Below, one piece after another: positions 1-8,228 of a stretch of 34,282 nucleotides of DNA. Below the pieces are notes generated by a model, which was not told where the DNA came from, searched no databases, and saw only the letters and a list, made by a program, of their open reading frames with translations. Within the stretch, counting starts at the first letter, position 1. Each line of letters starts with the position of its first letter. The position numbers and the translations under genes are program-made. Source of the stretch: CAZOVB01 sp964583095 (lineage in GTDB: Bacteria > Planctomycetota > Phycisphaerae > SM23-33); the NCBI GenBank assembly GCA_964583095.1, contig CAZOVB010000048.1:1-34282 (forward strand), written 5' to 3'.

Positions 1-1386
1 CTAAGCAGCATCCGGCTCGACTCCCCGGCCCCGCACAACGGCGTACTGGCTGCTTTTTCCGGCGATCCACTGGGCTCCGACGCCCTGGACGACGTGCCGG
101 CCGATGCGATCCTGGCCTCGGCGGTCAATGTCGATCCGATCAAGATGCTCCTGCAGGTCGAGCGGTTCGCCCGCATCTTCCCACAGACCCAGGCTCGCGG
201 CGGGCTGGATGCGGACTTCAACGACATCGCCGAGGCCACCGGGGTCCACCCCCTCAACGACATCTACACGAATATCGGCGACAGTTGGAGGTTGAGCCTG
301 AGCCCCTCCCGCGGCGGCAGCTTCGGCGGGCTCGTGGCCTCTGTCGAGGCGAAAGACCCCCAGGCCATCTCCACCGGCCTGGACAAACTCGCCAAGGCCA
401 TGGAAGAGGAAATGGCCCAACGGAATGCCCGGATCGAGAACCCGTGGGACCGTTTGAAACTGCCGCCCGAGATCATGACCGCCCCTGCAAGGAAGGGCGA
501 GATCCATTACCTGGCATGGAGGGACCAGTACGTTTCGCTGCCGGTCGCCCCGGCCTGGCGAATCCAGGATTCCCGCCTCCAGATGGCCCTGTGGCCCCAG
601 GTGCTCCAGGCAGCCGATCGGGAAGAAGGCCAAAAGCTGACACAGCAGGAACTCTACCGGCAGATGCATGGCCGAATTGCCAAAGGCGCCTCGATCCTCG
701 CCTGTGCCAATCAGAAGGAGCTTCTCAACCAGGCCTATCCGTGGGGCTTGATGCTCTGGACCTACGTCTCCAACTGGGTGGCCGGGGAGGAGGGATCCGT
801 GCTTCCCATCACCTGGCTGCCGGATTTCCAGCGACTGGGCCAACTGGCCGGGCCGGCCATGCTCGCCGCCGGGGCCGACGAACAGGGCATCTTCATCCGC
901 TGCGAAGGAGACCTACCCCCCCTGGATCTGCCGGTATGCCTGGCCGCGGTCGCCGGGCCACCCGTCGCCACCGGCCTGGGCCCGGCGATCTCGTACATCA
1001 ACACCTGGCATGACCTCGCCCGGGCGCAAACGAATGTGTACATGATCGGCTCTGCGCTGATGAGCCAGACCCAGACCAAGCTGCGGCAACTGCCCGAAAC
1101 ATTGGACATTGTGGCCGACATGCGGGGGACCTACTGCCTGGTGAGCCCCTTTTCCGACGGGCCCGCACCCCGTTTCGAGGACGGCAAGATCCAGGGCGAG
1201 GTCGACTACATCTATCGTCGCCCCGCCGGCGGGAAGCTCACCGACATCGAGAACCGGGCGACGTACGTACTGGTCTACGAAAAGCCCGAGAATTACCGCA
1301 ACAAGGGCACGTTCGTCTTCTTTGCCGACCGGCGCCTCGAGTGGGTCACCAAGGAGCAGCTCGACAAGCTCCTCCAGAACAAGTAG
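1..1386 (+). CDS. Hypothetical protein, 5'-truncated by window edge
   Basis: The frame is open from base 1, so the true start lies upstream; 461 residues are visible. A GTG at 94 is in frame but lies inside continuous coding sequence, so I do not treat it as the start. I do not recognise the main body. It has no obvious membrane segment and no catalytic motif I can name. The last 40 or so residues (YVLVYEKPENY, then GTFVFFADRRLEW) resemble the C-terminal tail of planctomycete DUF1559/H-X9-DG prepilin-like proteins, where the usual ending is 'FADGHVEW'; here the DGH part is changed to DRR. The general style recalls DUF3352-like secreted proteins, but this is only a resemblance. A 112-base gap with its own promoter separates it from ribH. 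Coding status is secure, function is not. Confidence 0.82.
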   Translation, partial: LSSIRLDSPAPHNGVLAAFSGDPLGSDALDDVPADAILASAVNVDPIKMLLQVERFARIFPQTQARGGLDADFNDIAEATGVHPLNDIYTNIGDSWRLSLSPSRGGSFGGLVASVEAKDPQAISTGLDKLAKAMEEEMAQRNARIENPWDRLKLPPEIMTAPARKGEIHYLAWRDQYVSLPVAPAWRIQDSRLQMALWPQVLQAADREEGQKLTQQELYRQMHGRIAKGASILACANQKELLNQAYPWGLMLWTYVSNWVAGEEGSVLPITWLPDFQRLGQLAGPAMLAAGADEQGIFIRCEGDLPPLDLPVCLAAVAGPPVATGLGPAISYINTWHDLARAQTNVYMIGSALMSQTQTKLRQLPETLDIVADMRGTYCLVSPFSDGPAPRFEDGKIQGEVDYIYRRPAGGKLTDIENRATYVLVYEKPENYRNKGTFVFFADRRLEWVTKEQLDKLLQNK

Positions 1387-1437
1387 GCCCCGCGGCAGGC
1401 CATGCCCAGAGAAGTCCCAAACGCCCCGCAGCTTGTC

Positions 1438-1466
1438 TTGCCCGGAGGCGCCCCTTGGCGTATACT
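1438..1466 (+). promoter_or_regulatory. Candidate sigma-70-type promoter for ribH
   Basis: TTGCCC (1438-1443) and TATACT (1461-1466) are separated by exactly 17 bases. The -35 matches 4 of 6 consensus bases and the -10 matches 5 of 6. A start near 1473 would leave a leader of about 26 bases before the ribH ATG. It would also drive nusB, ftsY and mnmG if they are co-transcribed. Pattern-based only. Confidence 0.45.
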
Positions 1467-1498
1467 CTGGCCCTGAAACCCTCCCGGAGAAATCTGCC

Positions 1499-1966
1499 AT
1501 GAAAGAATACATCGGAAAGCTCGTCGCACCCCCCGAGGCGAAGTTCGCCCTGGTGGTCAGCCGCTTCAATGAGTTCATCACCTCCAAGCTTCTGGGTGGA
1601 GCGCTGGATGCCCTCTCGCGACACGGCGTGGACACCCGGAACGTCGAGACCGTCTGGTCCCCGGGCAGCTTCGAGATCCCCGTCCTGGCCCAGCGACTGG
1701 CTGCGAGCAAACAATACAGCGTCGTCATCTGCCTCGGAGCCGTCATCCGCGGCGGAACCGACCACTACCAGTACATCGCCTCGGAGGTCGCCAAGGGCGT
1801 CGCACAGGCCGCAATGGGCACCTCCGTGCCCTGCATCTTCGGCGTGCTGACCTGCGATACGATCGAACAGGCCATCGAGCGGGCCGGCACCAAGGCCGGA
1901 AACAAGGGCGCCGAAGCCGCCATCGCCGCCATCGAAATGGCCAACCTGATCGACCAGCTTCCCTGA
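1499..1966 (+). CDS. ribH: 6,7-dimethyl-8-ribityllumazine synthase (RibH)
   Basis: Condenses 5-amino-6-ribitylamino-uracil with 3,4-dihydroxy-2-butanone 4-phosphate, the penultimate step of riboflavin synthesis, in the cytoplasm (usually as a pentamer or 60-mer). The 155-residue length is normal. Family marks are FALVVSRFNEFI near the N-terminus, WSPGSFEIP (substrate loop), and GAVIRGGTDHYQYIA containing the catalytic histidine. The ATG at 1499 follows a CCGGAGA ribosome-binding sequence; the open frame extends upstream to 1322 but that part has no family similarity and covers the promoter. nusB starts 20 bases downstream, a common ribH-nusB pairing in bacteria. No other riboflavin gene is in the window. 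Confidence 0.97.
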   Translation: MKEYIGKLVAPPEAKFALVVSRFNEFITSKLLGGALDALSRHGVDTRNVETVWSPGSFEIPVLAQRLAASKQYSVVICLGAVIRGGTDHYQYIASEVAKGVAQAAMGTSVPCIFGVLTCDTIEQAIERAGTKAGNKGAEAAIAAIEMANLIDQLP

Positions 1967-1986
1967 AACCGCCCCGACCTGCCGAC

Positions 1987-2403
1987 GTGAAAAAGCTCAC
2001 CCGATCCCGACGCCTCGCCCTGCAGGGACTCTGCTGTCTCGACGCGCAGGGACCCGAGGCCATGGAAATGGCCGAGGCGTTCATCGACGACAGCCGCGAC
2101 GACCTGGACACCCGAAGCCGCGGCAAGGACCTCCTTCGAGGCGCCTGGGACAAACGCGACATGATCGACCAGGCCCTCCAGCGACACGCCAAGAACTGGT
2201 CGCTGGGACGACTGGCCATGGTGGACCGCAACGTCCTGCGCCTGGCCGTCTACGAAATGTACGAAACCGACGTCCCCCCCAAGGTCGCCATCAGTGAGGC
2301 GATGGCCCTGGCCGAAGATTTCTCAACTTCCCAGAGCGCCCGGTTCGTCAACGGCATCCTCGATGCCGTCGCCCGGGAGATCCGGGAACATACCAGCCGC
2401 TGA
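1987..2403 (+). CDS. nusB: Transcription antitermination factor NusB
   Basis: NusB binds boxA RNA with NusE (S10) and supports rRNA antitermination. The 138-residue protein is all-helical in character, with the typical N-terminal RRLALQGL segment and the conserved C-terminal core RNVLRLAVYEM (about 79-89), VAISEAMALAEDF and SARFVNGILDAVAREI. The start is a GTG at 1987, 20 bases after ribH; no ATG at an equivalent position exists. The next gene, ftsY, follows after 33 bases, so ribH-nusB-ftsY-mnmG is probably one transcript. Nothing appears missing from the family core. Confidence 0.95.
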   Translation: MKKLTRSRRLALQGLCCLDAQGPEAMEMAEAFIDDSRDDLDTRSRGKDLLRGAWDKRDMIDQALQRHAKNWSLGRLAMVDRNVLRLAVYEMYETDVPPKVAISEAMALAEDFSTSQSARFVNGILDAVAREIREHTSR

Positions 2404-2436
2404 GGCATAAAAAACACCCCCTCACGGAGGCACGAT

Positions 2437-3354
2437 ATGGCACTGTTCAAAAAGACACTGGCCAAGCTCGCATCGGGACTGAGCCGAACCAAGCAGCGGT
2501 TCGTCAGCGGGCTCAAGTCCATGCTCTCGGGCAGAAAGATCGACGAAGATCTCCTCGAAGAGATCGAAGCCACCCTCATCCAGGCCGATTTCGGCGTAGC
2601 CACCGCGATGAAGGTCGTCGAGGACCTGCGCACCGCCTCCAACGAAGGAAAAATCGAAAAAGGCGAGGACGTCATCGACTTCCTCAAGAAGGAAATCAAG
2701 ACCTACTGGCCCGAGTCGGACCGGGCGCTTCACATGGCCTCGGCCGGACCGACCGTCATCATGGTCGCCGGTATCAACGGCTGCGGCAAGACCACCTCGG
2801 TGGCCAAGCTGACCTGGCTGTTCCAGCAGGAGGGCAAGAAGGTCGTCCTGGCCGCGGGAGATACCTTCCGCGCCGCCGCACAGGAGCAGTTGACCATCTG
2901 GGCAGACCGCCTCGGCGTGGATATCATCAAGGGCAGCGGGAAGGACCCTGCCGCGGTGGTCTTCGACGCCTGCGAAGCCGCCCGGGCGCGGGAAGCGGAC
3001 ATTCTGCTGATCGACACGGCCGGGCGCCTCCACACCCAGGACAACCTGATGCGCGAGCTTAGCAAGATTCGCGGCGTGGTGGACAAGAAGATCCCCGGCG
3101 CGCCCCACGAGGTCCTGCTGGTCCTGGATGCCACGACGGGCCAGAACGCCATCAGCCAGGCCAGGAAGTTCCTCGAAGCCATCGAGGTTACCGGGATCAT
3201 GCTGGCCAAGCTTGACGGCACGGCCAAAGGGGGCATCGTGGTGGCCATCCGCAAGGAAATCGACCTGCCTGTCAAGTTCGTAGGCCTCGGGGAAAAGTAC
3301 GAAGACATCGAACCCTTCGACCCGGATTCCTTCGTCGAAGCCCTGTTCAGCTAA
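2437..3354 (+). CDS. ftsY: Signal recognition particle receptor FtsY
   Basis: SRP-family GTPase that receives ribosome-nascent chain-SRP complexes at the inner membrane. The 305 residues comprise an amphipathic, basic N-terminus (MALFKKTLAKLASGL), the N domain to about 95 and the G domain. GTPase motifs are GINGCGKTT (112-120, P-loop), DTFRAAAQEQL (142-152), DTAGR (193-197), AKLDG (247-251) and the closing FVGLGEKYEDIEPF. The acidic A domain of E. coli FtsY is absent, as in many bacteria. The usual TKLD base-recognition motif reads AKLD here. The ATG is preceded by GGAGG. It works with the insertase YidC encoded at 9958-12207. Confidence 0.97.
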   Translation: MALFKKTLAKLASGLSRTKQRFVSGLKSMLSGRKIDEDLLEEIEATLIQADFGVATAMKVVEDLRTASNEGKIEKGEDVIDFLKKEIKTYWPESDRALHMASAGPTVIMVAGINGCGKTTSVAKLTWLFQQEGKKVVLAAGDTFRAAAQEQLTIWADRLGVDIIKGSGKDPAAVVFDACEAARAREADILLIDTAGRLHTQDNLMRELSKIRGVVDKKIPGAPHEVLLVLDATTGQNAISQARKFLEAIEVTGIMLAKLDGTAKGGIVVAIRKEIDLPVKFVGLGEKYEDIEPFDPDSFVEALFS

Positions 3355-3381
3355 GCCGGGTCGCGATACCAAAGGCGCTTG

Positions 3382-5229
3382 ATGTGCAATGACTATGACA
3401 TCATCGTCGTCGGGGGTGGACATGCCGGCGTAGAGGCGGTGCTGGCTGCGGGCAGGCTCGGCGCGCGGGCGCTGCTGGTCACCCTCCAAAGCGATACCGT
3501 CGGGGCCATGAGCTGCAACCCCGCCATCGGCGGTGTCGGCAAGGGCCAGATGGTCCGGGAGATCGACGCACTTGGCGGCCTGATGGCCCGGGCAGCCGAC
3601 GCCACGGGTATCCAGTTCCGCATGCTCAACCGCTCGAAAGGCCCGGCGGTGTGGGGTCCCCGCTGCCAGTCCGACCGCCACGCTTACGCCGAGTGGGTCC
3701 AGCAGGCCCTGGTCCAGGCGGCCAACGTGGAAATCCGCCAGGGCGAAGCAACACAAGTCCTCACCGATGCCTCCGGCGTCTGCGGCGTCGCCCTGGCCGA
3801 CGGGACGCAGATCCCCTGCCGGGCCGTAGTCATCACGGCTGGGACGTTCCTCAACGGCCTGATGCATCTGGGCGAGAAAACCTTTACCGGCGGACGCTAC
3901 GGCGAGCCGGCGGCCGGCGACCTCAGCCGCAGCCTGCGGAGCCTGGGTATCGAACTTTCCCGCATGAAGACCGGCACGTGCGCCCGCCTGGCCTCGGAGA
4001 CCATCGACTACCACGCCTGCACCGCCCAGCACGGTGACGCGACGCCCCAGCCGTTTTCCTTCCTGACAGGCCGCCTGGAAGTCGAGCAGATCCCCTGCTG
4101 GATCACCCGCACCAACGAAACCGTCCACCGGGCCATCCGGGAGAACTTCCACCGCGCTCCGCTGTTCACCGGGCAGATCCAGTCCACCGGGCCGCGATAC
4201 TGCCCCTCGATCGAAACCAAGCTCGATCGCTTTCCCGACCGCACCAGCCACCAGATCTTCCTGGAACCCGAGGGGCGCCGGACCAACTGGGTCTACTGCA
4301 ACGGGATCAGCACCTCCCTGCCGACCGACGTGCAGGACTTCATGATCCACAACATTCGGGGCCTGGAACGGGCTGAGATCCTCCGCTACGGCTACGCGAT
4401 CGAATACGACTACGCCGACCCCACGCAGCTCGAGTGCTCGCTGGAGACCAAGGCCGTGGGCGGGCTCTACCTGGCCGGGCAGATCAACGGAACCACCGGC
4501 TACGAAGAAGCCGCCGCACAGGGGCTGATCGCCGGGGCCAACGCCGCACGAAAACTCTCCAGCCTCGAGCCGATCGTCCTGGACCGGACCCAGGCGTACA
4601 TCGGCGTGATGATCGACGACCTGGTCACCAAGGGGGTAAGCGAGCCTTACCGCATGTTCACCTCCCGGGCCGAAGCCAGGCTGAGCCTCCGGGCAGACAA
4701 CGCCGATCGCCGCCTGACGCCCCTGGCCATCGAGACAGGCCTGGCCGCCGGCCCGCGCCGCGAACACTTCCAGCAGCGCAGCCGCATGCAGGCCCGCCTG
4801 GAAGAGAAGCTCCACCAGCTGCGAAGCCAGGGAAAGAGCCTCTGGCAGTTGGCCCAGAGACCCGGCATCACCGCAGAGCAGCTCATCGCCCAGGCCGGGT
4901 CCGAAGGTTCACAAGAGCTGGAACAGATGCACCGGGCCGACCCCGAAGGCTTCGAATCGATCCTCCACGACGCCCGCTACAGCGGGTACATGGCCCGGCA
5001 GGAATCCGCCCTGGCCCAGATGCGACAGCTCGACGCCAAGAAAATTCCCCCCGATTTGGACTACCACAGACTCTCCCAGCTCCGCAAGGAAGCCCGGGAG
5101 AAGCTCTCGGCCATCCGTCCGCGAACCCTGGGACAGGCCTTGCGCGTCAGCGGGATTACCCCGGCCGACGTGAGCGTCCTGGCTGTCAGGCTCCGCGGGC
5201 GTCAGTCCGAGCCGGACTCCAGCGCCTGA
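3382..5229 (+). CDS. mnmG: tRNA uridine-5-carboxymethylaminomethyl synthesis enzyme MnmG (GidA)
   Basis: FAD/NADH-dependent partner of MnmE that modifies U34 of certain tRNAs. The protein is 615 residues from the ATG at 3382; a TTG immediately before it is also in frame, but the ATG is preferred. Visible features are the FAD-binding GGGHAGVEA (11-19), SCNPAIGGVGKGQ with Cys45, MLNRSKGPAVWGPR (81-94), and GPRYCPSIE with Cys274, corresponding to the two conserved cysteines of the family. The family motif KTGTPPR reads KTGTCAR (196-202). The C-terminal helical region carries YSGYMARQ and IPPDLDYHRL. It starts 27 bases after ftsY. Its last 28 bases overlap the end of the convergent AsmA-like gene. 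The MnmE gene is not in the window. Confidence 0.97.
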   Translation: MCNDYDIIVVGGGHAGVEAVLAAGRLGARALLVTLQSDTVGAMSCNPAIGGVGKGQMVREIDALGGLMARAADATGIQFRMLNRSKGPAVWGPRCQSDRHAYAEWVQQALVQAANVEIRQGEATQVLTDASGVCGVALADGTQIPCRAVVITAGTFLNGLMHLGEKTFTGGRYGEPAAGDLSRSLRSLGIELSRMKTGTCARLASETIDYHACTAQHGDATPQPFSFLTGRLEVEQIPCWITRTNETVHRAIRENFHRAPLFTGQIQSTGPRYCPSIETKLDRFPDRTSHQIFLEPEGRRTNWVYCNGISTSLPTDVQDFMIHNIRGLERAEILRYGYAIEYDYADPTQLECSLETKAVGGLYLAGQINGTTGYEEAAAQGLIAGANAARKLSSLEPIVLDRTQAYIGVMIDDLVTKGVSEPYRMFTSRAEARLSLRADNADRRLTPLAIETGLAAGPRREHFQQRSRMQARLEEKLHQLRSQGKSLWQLAQRPGITAEQLIAQAGSEGSQELEQMHRADPEGFESILHDARYSGYMARQESALAQMRQLDAKKIPPDLDYHRLSQLRKEAREKLSAIRPRTLGQALRVSGITPADVSVLAVRLRGRQSEPDSSA

Positions 5230-6857
5230 CCGACCAGGTTCCCGCCGCTGGAAACCGCGGACTTCAGGAAATCGAAGGTCTCTCCGGCCAACTCCGCCCC
5301 GACCAGCGGCTGAACCTTCACGCTTTGGGGTTCGAATGCGTTGCCCGTCACCTCCAGTTGCGTGATGTTCTTGGTCAGTTCGGTCGGCAGGCTGGTCACC
5401 GTGTCAAACCCGGGGATCCGGCTCAGGATGCCCCCGACCTCCTGCAGCGGCACGGCCACCACGTGCAGGTTTTCGATCTTCCCGGTGTCCATGTTGATGC
5501 GTCCGCCCCGGCGGAAATCAATCGCGTAGAGCTTGCTTGCGACGCGGAATTTGCCCACCGTCACGTAGGGCCAGGAGACCTGCATCTCTCCCAGGACGTC
5601 CGAAAGGCTCAGCGGATCGAACTGCTCAGCCCGGAGATAATTGAAGACCTTGGAGATGATCGGGATGCCCACAAGTTGGCCGTTGTCAAGCTGAACCGCA
5701 ATGGTTCCCTTGAGGCCCTGGAGCCCGATCTTGTCATTGCGGAGCGAACTGGTGAACGACAGGCTGCCCTTCTGGGCGCCCTTGCCGATTGCCTCGGTGA
5801 AGTGTCCCAGCGGGGCATCCATCTCGGCCAGCACCTCCAGGTCATGCAGGGACCAGTCGCGGTTGAGGACGATCTGGGATTCCTCCATCCCCACGGTCCC
5901 GGGCCCGGCGTCGCCGCTGGTTTTCTTGATGGTGATCACGCGGGTGGGATTGCCCAGCAGGTCCTGGTCTTCGGACAGGATGACATGCGTCTGGAAGTTC
6001 CGCAGCAGTTGGGCATAGGAAGTATGGACCAGCCAGTTTTCCATTCGGATTTCTCCCAGGACGTGCAGATCTTCGGGGGTAAGCAGGTCGCCGGTAACCT
6101 CGATCGTTTCGGTGTTGTCCCCCCGGGTGGTCACCAGGCCGTGGGCGCTCTTGAGCACGGGCACTTCCAGCCAGGCCAGGATGAATCGCGACCACGGCGC
6201 GGGAAGTCGCCTGTGCAGGTGCAGTTGCAGGTCGGCTACGTTGTCTTCCGCCCCGAAGTTCCCGGTCAGTTCGATCCGCTGATCATCGACCAGTTCCAGA
6301 ACCTTCACGTCGGTATTGACCTTGTCGCCCTCGCGGATCAGCGCCAGGTCCACGGGTTTGACCTGCCGTACCTGCCCGTCTTCTTCGTGGATCGTCATCC
6401 GGAATTCCTCGACGACCACAGCCTCGAGCCCTTCGGGCCAGATCCGTTCCATGGGCTCCTCGGGCTGCTCCTGCTCGGGCTCCTTGAGAGGCCAATCCAC
6501 CTTGCCGTCCTTGAGAAACGCGTGCAGGTGAGGCTTCTTCACGTGGAGACTCTCCAGAGCCGGGGAAAGGATCCCCAGGAAGGTCCAGTCGGCTGTGACA
6601 TCCTCGACCAGCACCCACTGGCGCCCCTGGTCATCGCTGACGGTGATACCCTCCAGTCGCACCGGACCGAAATAGTTGAAATCGATATGCTGGATCTCGA
6701 TATCGCCCCGCCACTGCTTGGCCAGGGCGCTGCCGGCCTGGGAGCGAATCACCGCGGGAATGATCCAGTACTTGCCCAGGACGATCAGGAAAATCAAGAG
6801 CAGGACTGTAATCAGTCCCCCCAGGAGCCATTTTCGTTTTTTGCTTCTCTTGGCCAT
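5202..6857 (-). CDS. AsmA-like membrane-anchored hypothetical protein
   Basis: 551 residues. A basic N-terminus (MAKRSKKRKW) leads into one transmembrane segment at about 11-33, followed by a long extracytoplasmic region rich in beta-strand-like repeats. The opening after the anchor (IEIQHIDFNYFGPVRLEGI, then a 'VEDVTADW' strand) is the pattern of AsmA/TamB-type proteins, which span the periplasm in envelope lipid transport or assembly. The start ATG is supported by GAAGGAGAG nine bases upstream. A charged, proline- and glutamate-rich stretch lies at about 125-135. The stop lies inside mnmG, giving a 28-base convergent overlap. The gene is divergent from the DUF547 protein, with only 56 bases between starts. 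The AsmA assignment is by style rather than a diagnostic motif. Confidence 0.85.
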   Translation of the reverse strand: MAKRSKKRKWLLGGLITVLLLIFLIVLGKYWIIPAVIRSQAGSALAKQWRGDIEIQHIDFNYFGPVRLEGITVSDDQGRQWVLVEDVTADWTFLGILSPALESLHVKKPHLHAFLKDGKVDWPLKEPEQEQPEEPMERIWPEGLEAVVVEEFRMTIHEEDGQVRQVKPVDLALIREGDKVNTDVKVLELVDDQRIELTGNFGAEDNVADLQLHLHRRLPAPWSRFILAWLEVPVLKSAHGLVTTRGDNTETIEVTGDLLTPEDLHVLGEIRMENWLVHTSYAQLLRNFQTHVILSEDQDLLGNPTRVITIKKTSGDAGPGTVGMEESQIVLNRDWSLHDLEVLAEMDAPLGHFTEAIGKGAQKGSLSFTSSLRNDKIGLQGLKGTIAVQLDNGQLVGIPIISKVFNYLRAEQFDPLSLSDVLGEMQVSWPYVTVGKFRVASKLYAIDFRRGGRINMDTGKIENLHVVAVPLQEVGGILSRIPGFDTVTSLPTELTKNITQLEVTGNAFEPQSVKVQPLVGAELAGETFDFLKSAVSSGGNLVGQALESGSD

Positions 6858-6913
6858 TGTGGCATACTCTCCTTCAGCGGGCCTTTGAGGAAAATCCGTG
6901 CCCGAAGAATAAT

Positions 6914-7729
6914 ATGAGACTCATTGCCCGGACAACATGGTTTCTTTGCGGGGCGGCTCTGACCGCAGGCGCCTGTAGACAGGCACCCGAGCCGGTCCGT
7001 CTGGATCCGCCCGGCCGGACGCCCCGAATCAGCTACGCGCCCCTCCAGGAGGTCCTCAGCGCCTCGGTGACCCAGCAGGGCCGGCTTGTCCCCCTGGGCG
7101 TCCGGGAAAAGCGACGGGCCCTCGAGACGCAGCTCGAGCTGTTTTCCGTGACCGGCCCGGATTCCACACCGGACCTGCTGCCCCGACAACAGGACCGACT
7201 GGCCTACTGGTACAACGCACGCATGGCCTGGGCGATCTACCTGAGCCTCCTGCACGACTTCCAGGACTCCCGGGCAGACGAGTACATCCGCGAAAGACCC
7301 TTCTACATCGATGGCCGATGGATGACCCTTCGTACAATCGACGCCCTGCTGGGGCAGTTCGAGGACTTTCGCATCCTGGCCGCAGCACCGGGGGTCTCGC
7401 AGCAGCGGGCCAGGCTGCCCAATCGAGTGTTCCTGCCCGAGGGGATCCACCAGCGAATCGAAGACCGGTTCAACCAGTTCGTAGCCGATGATCAGCGATT
7501 CCGGATCGAGGTCTCTTCCCGGCGCATCTATATCCCCTGCATCCTCTGGCAGATGCGAGACCGGATCCAGCAGCGCTTCGCACGTCTTTACGGGCCGGGG
7601 CAGGTCCCGCTGCGAATCGCCCTGCTCTGGCAAGTCCGGGGGCGGGCAAGAAGCCGCCTGCTCAACGCGGTTGGCTACCAGTGCGTCCGGGCGGAAAACC
7701 GCTACTGCCTGGCTGAACTGCTCCAGTAG
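6914..7729 (+). CDS. DUF547 domain protein, probably exported lipoprotein
   Basis: 271 residues from ATG 6914. The N-terminus MRLIARTTWFLCGAALTAGAC is a signal peptide with a lipobox-like end at Cys21; the -3 position is Ala rather than the preferred Leu, so lipidation is likely but not certain. The core LAYWYNARMAWAIYLSLL and FYIDGRWMTLRTID match the DUF547 pattern (an aromatic 'WxNxYNA'-like segment followed by 'I.G..lSL..Ie'). The function of DUF547 is not established. The open frame continues upstream to 6857, but that part overlaps the divergent AsmA-like start and would bury the signal peptide. There is no strong ribosome-binding site; a GAGGAAAA lies about 22 bases away. It is convergent with the ACT-domain gene, with a 22-base gap. 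Confidence 0.82.
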   Translation: MRLIARTTWFLCGAALTAGACRQAPEPVRLDPPGRTPRISYAPLQEVLSASVTQQGRLVPLGVREKRRALETQLELFSVTGPDSTPDLLPRQQDRLAYWYNARMAWAIYLSLLHDFQDSRADEYIRERPFYIDGRWMTLRTIDALLGQFEDFRILAAAPGVSQQRARLPNRVFLPEGIHQRIEDRFNQFVADDQRFRIEVSSRRIYIPCILWQMRDRIQQRFARLYGPGQVPLRIALLWQVRGRARSRLLNAVGYQCVRAENRYCLAELLQ

Positions 7730-7751
7730 GAATTCCCCTCTCGGACGGCTT

Positions 7752-8168
7752 TCAGGAAGGGCTGTCCTGTCCGAACAAACCTTCCAGGGCTTTGCGGGCC
7801 TTGTGAATGTCCGCCACCTTGAAAACCGCCGTGGAGGTCTCCCCCGCCACCGCTCCGGTCAGATAGGTATAGGAAATGTTGACGTGGGCCTCGGCCAGGG
7901 CGCGGGCGGCCGCGGCGAAACTCCCGGGCGTATTGGGCAGACGCAGGGTCAGGACATCGGTTTCCGTCCAGCGATCATGGGCGCCCTGGAGGACTGTGCG
8001 CGATTTCCGGGCATCGTCGGGCACCACGCGAAGCACGCCGTGTTCGCCCGAATCGCTCAACGACAGGGCCATGATATTCACACCCGAATCGGCCAGGGCG
8101 GAGGTCACCTGCGCCAGCACACCCGGCTGATTGATCACGAAAATGGAAAACTGCGTCTGCACGCGCAT
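7752..8168 (-). CDS. Tandem ACT-domain protein
   Basis: 138 residues made of two ACT domains (about 5-68 and 71-136) with no enzyme domain. The first has FSIFVINQPGVLAQVTSALAD and VNIMALSLSD; the second has LRLPNTPGSFAAAARALAEA and VNISYTYLTG. ACT domains bind amino acids or similar small ligands, and stand-alone pairs usually act as regulatory subunits or sensors. A GTG at 8189 is also in frame, but the AAAGGAG at 8177-8183 sits between the two and positions the ATG at 8168. It lies 60 bases downstream of tsaB on the same strand. The ligand and partner cannot be told from the sequence. Confidence 0.9.
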   Translation of the reverse strand: MRVQTQFSIFVINQPGVLAQVTSALADSGVNIMALSLSDSGEHGVLRVVPDDARKSRTVLQGAHDRWTETDVLTLRLPNTPGSFAAAARALAEAHVNISYTYLTGAVAGETSTAVFKVADIHKARKALEGLFGQDSPS

Positions 8169-8176
8169 CGGGCTTG

Positions 8177-8183
8177 CTCCTTT
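8177..8183 (-). promoter_or_regulatory. Ribosome-binding site deciding the ACT-protein start
   Basis: AAAGGAG on the minus strand, about eight bases before the ATG at 8168. It lies within the longer open frame that begins with GTG at 8189, so it argues for the shorter protein. Confidence 0.75.
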
Positions 8184-8228
8184 CGACACGTGACCATGGT
8201 AGCCGCCGGGGCCCCCACCGGCAAGGGA

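Noticed and set aside
2422..4815. Long (797-codon) open frame on the minus strand
   Set aside because: It is antisense to ftsY and mnmG, which have full family motifs. Long antisense frames are expected in GC-rich coding DNA, and the translation has no recognisable domain.
4434..6917. 827-codon open frame on the plus strand
   Set aside because: It runs through mnmG in another frame and antisense to the AsmA-like gene, which has a ribosome-binding site and a membrane anchor. Composition is typical of a shadow frame.
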